Origin: Amaranthus tricolor
Lineage: Eukaryota; Streptophyta; Magnoliopsida; Caryophyllales; Amaranthaceae
Direction of reading: 5' to 3'
Assembly (NCBI RefSeq): GCF_026212465.1
Contig: NC_080049.1
Span: 21,401,803 to 21,465,802, forward strand
DNA: 64,000 bases
Numbering within the stretch: the stretch's first letter is position 1; every line of letters begins with the position of its first letter. Both the position numbers and the translations under genes were made by a program. Below, in pieces: positions 59,623 to 64,000 of the stretch. Under the pieces are notes generated by a model. The model did not search any database. It was not told the origin of the DNA and saw only the letters and a program-made list of their open reading frames with translations.

Positions 59623-62246
59623 ATGTCTTCATTTTTGAAAAAAGCCACAAAAAAGTTACTAAAGTGGCAAAATCATTGGGAGGTTCCAGTTCCTCCAAAA
59701 GAAAGGCTACTTCTACTCCGTCGGTATCAACAACACCTTCCATTAGTAATTATAATTATGAACATAATTATCCGGAAGGGTACGACCAGAGTTACATAAT
59801 TATGCAGAAGAAGTGGAAAGAGAAATACAAATTGATGAAGAAGAGGAACCAACGACCCCAATTGGGATACATATATATCTCGACAGTCATCAACAAGATC
59901 ACATGAAGAACAAGGAGAACAACAACAACAAAGACAAGCTCGTGGTAAACGAGTCAATTTCCACACTATCGGTTAGTTTTATAATTTTATTCTTCAAATT
60001 AATTAAACTTTAAATTATTTATTTATTTAATTATAGTTTTATAATTTAAATTATTTTTTTAGATGAAGACGAACCAGTAAGACAACCTTTTCCGGCAATG
60101 GCACCTCCTAGTGGTAGAGTTGTTTCACATGTGTGGTCGTATTTCACAAAAGAACCAACCGAGAATCCAGATATTTTCTTATGCACTTGTCAAATTTGTG
60201 AAAGTCAAGGAGTAAAGCCCTTAGTTTCATACAGTTTCACCAGAGGTAAATACTTTTTAAGTTTTTTATACATACATAATACATTATACATTCATACATT
60301 ATATATTCATATTTTATAAACATTTATTTATTGTGTTTTGTGAATACGTGTTAGGTGGTGGTATGGGATCTTTTAACAAACATTTGGCAAAGAAGCATGG
60401 AATCACAAAAGAAACTCATGCAGCAAGCGGGAGCGGGACCACAAGTGGAAGCCGACAGACACAATGGGACATTCCCAGCACAGGTATGCCTTTTAGATAC
60501 AATCGTAATGACATGATTGATGAATTTTCTAGGTATGTAATTTGTGATGAATTGCCTTTTAACCACGGTGAAAGTAGGGCATACGAGCGTCTCACTAGAA
60601 AAACTTTGCAACCACAATATAGAGCAATCCCTAGGAGCACTCTTAAAAGACGCACAATTAAATTATACGAATCAATGCGCTATGAATTAGTTGAAATGTT
60701 TAAATCGTTTAATGGTAGGGTTAGCATAACAACTGACATTTGGTCTGCTCCCCCACATTTAGAACCTTATATGTGTGTAACAGCACACTAGATAGATCGA
60801 AATTGGATTATTCAAAAAAGAATAATTGCTTTTGAGACAATGCCAGAAAGACATACCGGTGAAAACATAAAATATAGATTAGTAGAGATATGTAGAGAAT
60901 GGAACTTATTAGATAAAATATTTTGTTGTTCAACTGATAATGCAACCGCGAACATTAAATGTATAGAACTTTTGTTTAACGAACCTGCTTTTAGTTTAAT
61001 CCTTGGGGGTAGCTTATTACACATACGTTGTTGTGCGCATATAATTAACTTATCTTGCCAAGCAGGCATAAAACAATTAAGTGATTTATTAGAACCAATT
61101 AGGGATATAGTGAAATGGCTTAGGATCGGAAAGATAAAAAGACGATATAAACAATTATGTGACCAATACCAACTTAAAAAAGTGTATTGGTCATTAGATA
61201 CTCCTACACGTTGGGGCTCAACCAACGATTTATTAAGAAAGGCGATTGCTTATCGCCCAGTAATAACACAACTATATAGTGAGTGTACAGATAGTTTCAT
61301 AGCTGATGACACTTGGGAATTAGCTATAGGTGTACATAACATATTAGAAGCGTATGACCACGCGACTAAGATTTTTTCTTATGTTTATGAACCGAACGTT
61401 CACTTAGTAATAAGTGAATGTATTACTATTTTTTATCATCTCCTTAAATATACACATGAAGATACTAACCCAAAATTGAGGCCGATTCTTGCAGATATGA
61501 TGGAAAAATGGCAAGCATATTTTACCGATTTTCCTTATATTTATGGAATCGCAACCATTTTGGACCCACGTTTTAAAACTGAGCTCCTTACTAAAGTAAT
61601 AGGATTTTATTACCAATCGTTAGATCGCCCGTCTACTGATGTACATAATTATGTAGGAACATGTAAAAAATATTTAGCAGAACTCTATGATTTTTACGCT
61701 AGTGTATATAACTCGAAACGCGATATGTCTAGGCGTGCTAGCGTTTCGGCACGTCCCTCTTACTATAATTCGGTAATAGCTAACATAATGACTCAAGATG
61801 ATAGTTTTGTAGGATCATCTTCTTCTTCCTCGACCTCATATTTAGAACTAGATAGTTATCTTAAACACCACTTTGAAATAGACCAAAGTATCTATAATAT
61901 TTTGGAGTGGTGGAAAGAAAAATCTGTTAAATTTCCCATTTTATCGAGAATTGCAAAGGATATCCTTGCAATTTCCGCGTCAACAATTGCGTCGGAGTTT
62001 GCTTTTAGTGCAGGTAGAAGAGTTTTGGACGAAAAGCGATCTCATCTTGCTCCACATAGTATTCAAATATGTGTTTGCAAGAAAGATTGGGATCAAGCGG
62101 AGATTCGAACACAAGGACTAAGGAATGATGATGATCAAGACGACGATGATGATCCATGGATGATGATGGATACATCTGCATCATCGTCAGGAGGAGAGTC
62201 AGCGGAAGCATCTAATCAACCACATGATGATGACGAAGACGAATAG
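59623..62246 (+). pseudogene. hAT transposase, one nonsense codon and N-terminal frameshifts
   Basis: The likely start ATG is at 59623 (MSSFLKKATKK). Frame slips follow in the low-complexity N-terminus up to a donor near 59967. Exon 2 (about 60061-60246) holds the BED zinc finger, SHVWSYFTK...CTCQICESQ. Exon 3 begins at about 60356, with the finger's second half (FNKHLAKKH). The catalytic Asp motifs are SITTDIWSAP and CSTDNATAN. The C-terminal dimerisation block is ILEWWKEKSVKFPILS...STIASEFAFSAGRRVLDEKR (about 61895-62040). The tail is acidic. VTAH is followed by TAG at 60789-60791, where related hAT proteins I know have Tyr; reading resumes with IDRNWIIQKRIIAFE. The protein would cut and paste the element. 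Confidence 0.9.
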
Positions 62247-62599
62247 GATCAATCCGACAAGCGACAACGATAAATCAACATTCAACAACTATAAATAAAA
62301 GGTATGACAAAGAACTACTTGGGCTTTGATTCCTTCGGGATACGTAGGCAGCTTAGTATTCATTTGGGTACTAGGTTCAAGTCCATTTTCTCCCTCTTTT
62401 TTTATTAATCATCTTTATCGACATTATCATTGATTCGTTTCTTATTAATTTATTTTTTTCCATTCTTTTTAGTAAATATTTCAATAACGATGACAACTTG
62501 ACATGCAATGAATTTCGCTAATAATCAAGTAATCATCAAAGGTACGTCCGCGATATTATAGTATTTTTTTATTATATAAATATTTAAAGAAAAAATAAA

Positions 62600-62790
62600 A
62601 ATGGAACCGATGGTCCGACCCGCCCGTCCCGTGAGTTGGAACCGCCGGAACCGCCTCATGAACCGCCAAGGAACCGTTTGGAACCGCCCGGAACCGGAAC
62701 CGGAACCGGAACCGTTCGCGACAGGTTCCAAATGGAACCGGAACCGGGTGGAACCGGAACCGGAACGGAACCGGACCAACCCGGACCGTG
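62600..62790. repeat. Right subterminal GGAACCG array of the hAT element
   Basis: Tandem CCGGAACCGGAACC repeats near the right terminal repeat, matching the left array in motif and inverted in position. Confidence 0.92.
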
Positions 62791-62869
62791 GCCATGCCTA
62801 CATTTATGTAACTTTATTTTATAAGTTTGATTAATAAAAATTAAGGTCACATTTTTACAACAATCTAAA

Positions 62870-63728
62870 CATTATCTTTCTTTAAATTACAAAGTGGCAA
62901 GTCTCAAGGAATTGACTACCAACTTTGTCAAACTTGACAAGTTTGTAGGCAATGAGCTGAGTTTAGGAGATGTCAAAAGAAAATGTTTTTTCTTTTGACT
63001 ACTTTAAAAGTTGCTTATGTGATAAGTACACCAAGGCCTAGTGAAAAGGAAGATGAGACTCCGAATGATATCCATCCTAGAAGTAAATGGGATAACGATG
63101 ATTTCATCTATAGGGGTCATATTCTCAATGGCATGTCTAATACTCTTTTTCATATCTATCAAAACATTGAATCTGTTCAAGAAATGTGGTCCTTGAAACG
63201 AAACACATGGCTGAAGATGCTGCAAGTAAAAAAGTTTCTTAAGTAATTTCAATAATTTTAAGTTTGATGACAACCGCACTATAATGAAATAATTTCATGA
63301 AATACAAAGGGTATATGACAATCTTAAAAGGCATGACATAAAAATGGATGAACTCTTTGTTGTCTCTAGTATTATTAATAAATTGCCATAAACATGAAAG
63401 ATGTAAAGAGCACCCTCAAGCACAAAAAGGAGGAAATTAATTTTACCCAACTTGCTACTCATGTTCTCATAGAAGTTGGGATCCGTGAGCAAGAGAAAGG
63501 GAAAGATCCTCAGAATCTACCATTAACATGGTAGGAGAGAATTCAAACAAGTCTAAGTTTGTGAAAAATAAGAAAAAGGGCTCTAGTTCTTTCAAAGGGA
63601 AATCTTCTAATTTTTCCAAGAAACCTATGGTTGTTGGTGAGTGTTGGTTTTGCGAAAAATCGAGACATCGCAAGAAAGATTGTTTTCTCTTCAAGAAAAA
63701 GAATTCTAATAAGGGGGACTCTTCTTAG
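62870..63728 (+). pseudogene. Copia gag, broken
   Basis: Pieces in changing frames: KKMFFLLTTLKVAYVISTPR, PRSKWDNDDFIYRGHILNGM, then SNTLFHIYQNIESVQEMW (a UBN2-type gag as in plant Copia). MDELFVVSSIINKLP and TQLATHVLIE follow. The last is a zinc knuckle CWFCEKSRHRKKDC at about 63645, where Ser replaces the usual Gly, and a basic tail. Stops and frameshifts occur near 62950, 63243 and 63390. Gag coats the element RNA; this one is dead. Confidence 0.82.
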
Positions 63729-64000
63729 CCAAGACCTCGTGAATGAAGGTATTTCCTCATAGCTACTTTAATTTTATTCCAATTTGGAATTAAATGGAAC
63801 AAATAATAATATTTGTTGTGTGCAGGATGATCTATCATAGTGTAACAGGCTCAAATTTCTTAATCTTAATCTTTCGATTAATTATTCCGATTTTTTTTTG
63901 AAATCCTAATCCTTTGGTTATCTAATTCAAATCACCTTTAATTCCTAAACCTTATTCCGATTTTTTAATTTCTTCTAAATATTAAACTTATATATATATA
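63729..64000. other. End of window; possible start of another LTR
   Basis: No coding sequence. TGTAACAGGCTCAAATTT at 63841 resembles the start of plant Gypsy LTRs, but the window ends before this can be tested. Confidence 0.3.

Larger units (their letters stand above)
59046..62800 (+). mobile_element. hAT transposon, 3755 bp, nearly complete
   Basis: Terminal inverted repeats TAGGCATGGCCACGG at 59046-59060 and its reverse complement at 62786-62800, flanked by a perfect 8-bp target duplication CATTTATG (59038-59045 and 62801-62808). Both subterminal regions (59060-59360 and 62600-62790) are dense arrays of GGAACCG/CGGTTCC motifs, which are probable transposase-binding sites. The interior carries a multi-exon BED-finger hAT transposase with few disabling changes. 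Confidence 0.96.
58512..63728 (+). mobile_element. Decayed Copia element split by an hAT insertion
   Basis: The 5' part (from about 58512, start TGTTATAACAACCTACG) looks like an LTR, with TATA box TCTATAAATATAGAAGG at about 58644. A Copia gag remnant follows after the hAT element. LTR borders are not fixed and the 3' part of the element is not seen. Confidence 0.55.

Overview
This window is nuclear DNA from a flowering plant, probably a eudicot. It has plant GT-AG introns, long AT and ATT/AAT simple repeats, a P-class PPR gene, a plastid-type MscS channel gene and layers of nested plant transposons. The repeat style would fit Amaranthaceae/Caryophyllales, but that is an impression and no marker proves it. 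Only two genes look like intact host genes: a one-exon PPR gene on the minus strand (22572-25286) and a 13-exon MSL2/MSL3-like mechanosensitive channel gene on the plus strand (32226-44847). Nearly everything else is mobile-element DNA, much of it decayed.

Layout. 1-6730: a decayed MuDR-type MULE transposase gene followed by a plant mobile domain (PMD) gene, split by a large LTR-like insertion (about 938-3524). 6742-7437 and 19267-19384: two halves of a TA microsatellite. Between them sits an 11.8 kb FAR1-class MULE (7438-19266) with terminal inverted repeats and two convergent genes. That MULE itself carries a 3.45 kb LTR-like insertion with a perfect 5-bp target duplication and a 340-bp CACTA MITE inside a coding exon. 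19385-31900: the PPR gene, foldback MITEs, minisatellites and a 1.43 kb solo LTR. 31900-45600: the MSL gene. Its seventh intron is swollen to 6.2 kb by a young chromodomain Ty3/Gypsy element in antisense (36472-41839, 5-bp target duplication, LTRs differing at about five positions). 45641-47933: a mariner/Stowaway-like element with a transposase remnant and an unrelated SPLK-repeat reading frame. 48200-54360: AT-rich tandem repeats around a deleted Gypsy element, which holds a precisely bounded solo LTR. 54595-58120: two related giant foldback elements. 58500-63730: a decayed Copia element interrupted by a 3.76 kb hAT element (59046-62800).

The most unusual part is the foldback pair at 54.6-58.1 kb. 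Both have ATT/AAT-rich arms and related ends, with short direct flanking repeats. Each arm carries clusters of small GTCGC...GCGAC hairpins separated by 8-bp palindromes, so palindromes are nested within palindromes. The stems differ between the two elements by a paired (compensated) change. One element has a pair of tRNA-Ile-like pseudogenes facing each other at its centre.

The second highlight is the FAR1-class MULE. It sits in a TA microsatellite, has a MuDR-like convergent two-gene plan, and shows tandem exon duplication independently in both genes. Boundaries supported by target-site duplications were read directly from the sequence. Family names rest on recognised protein motifs, without any database search.
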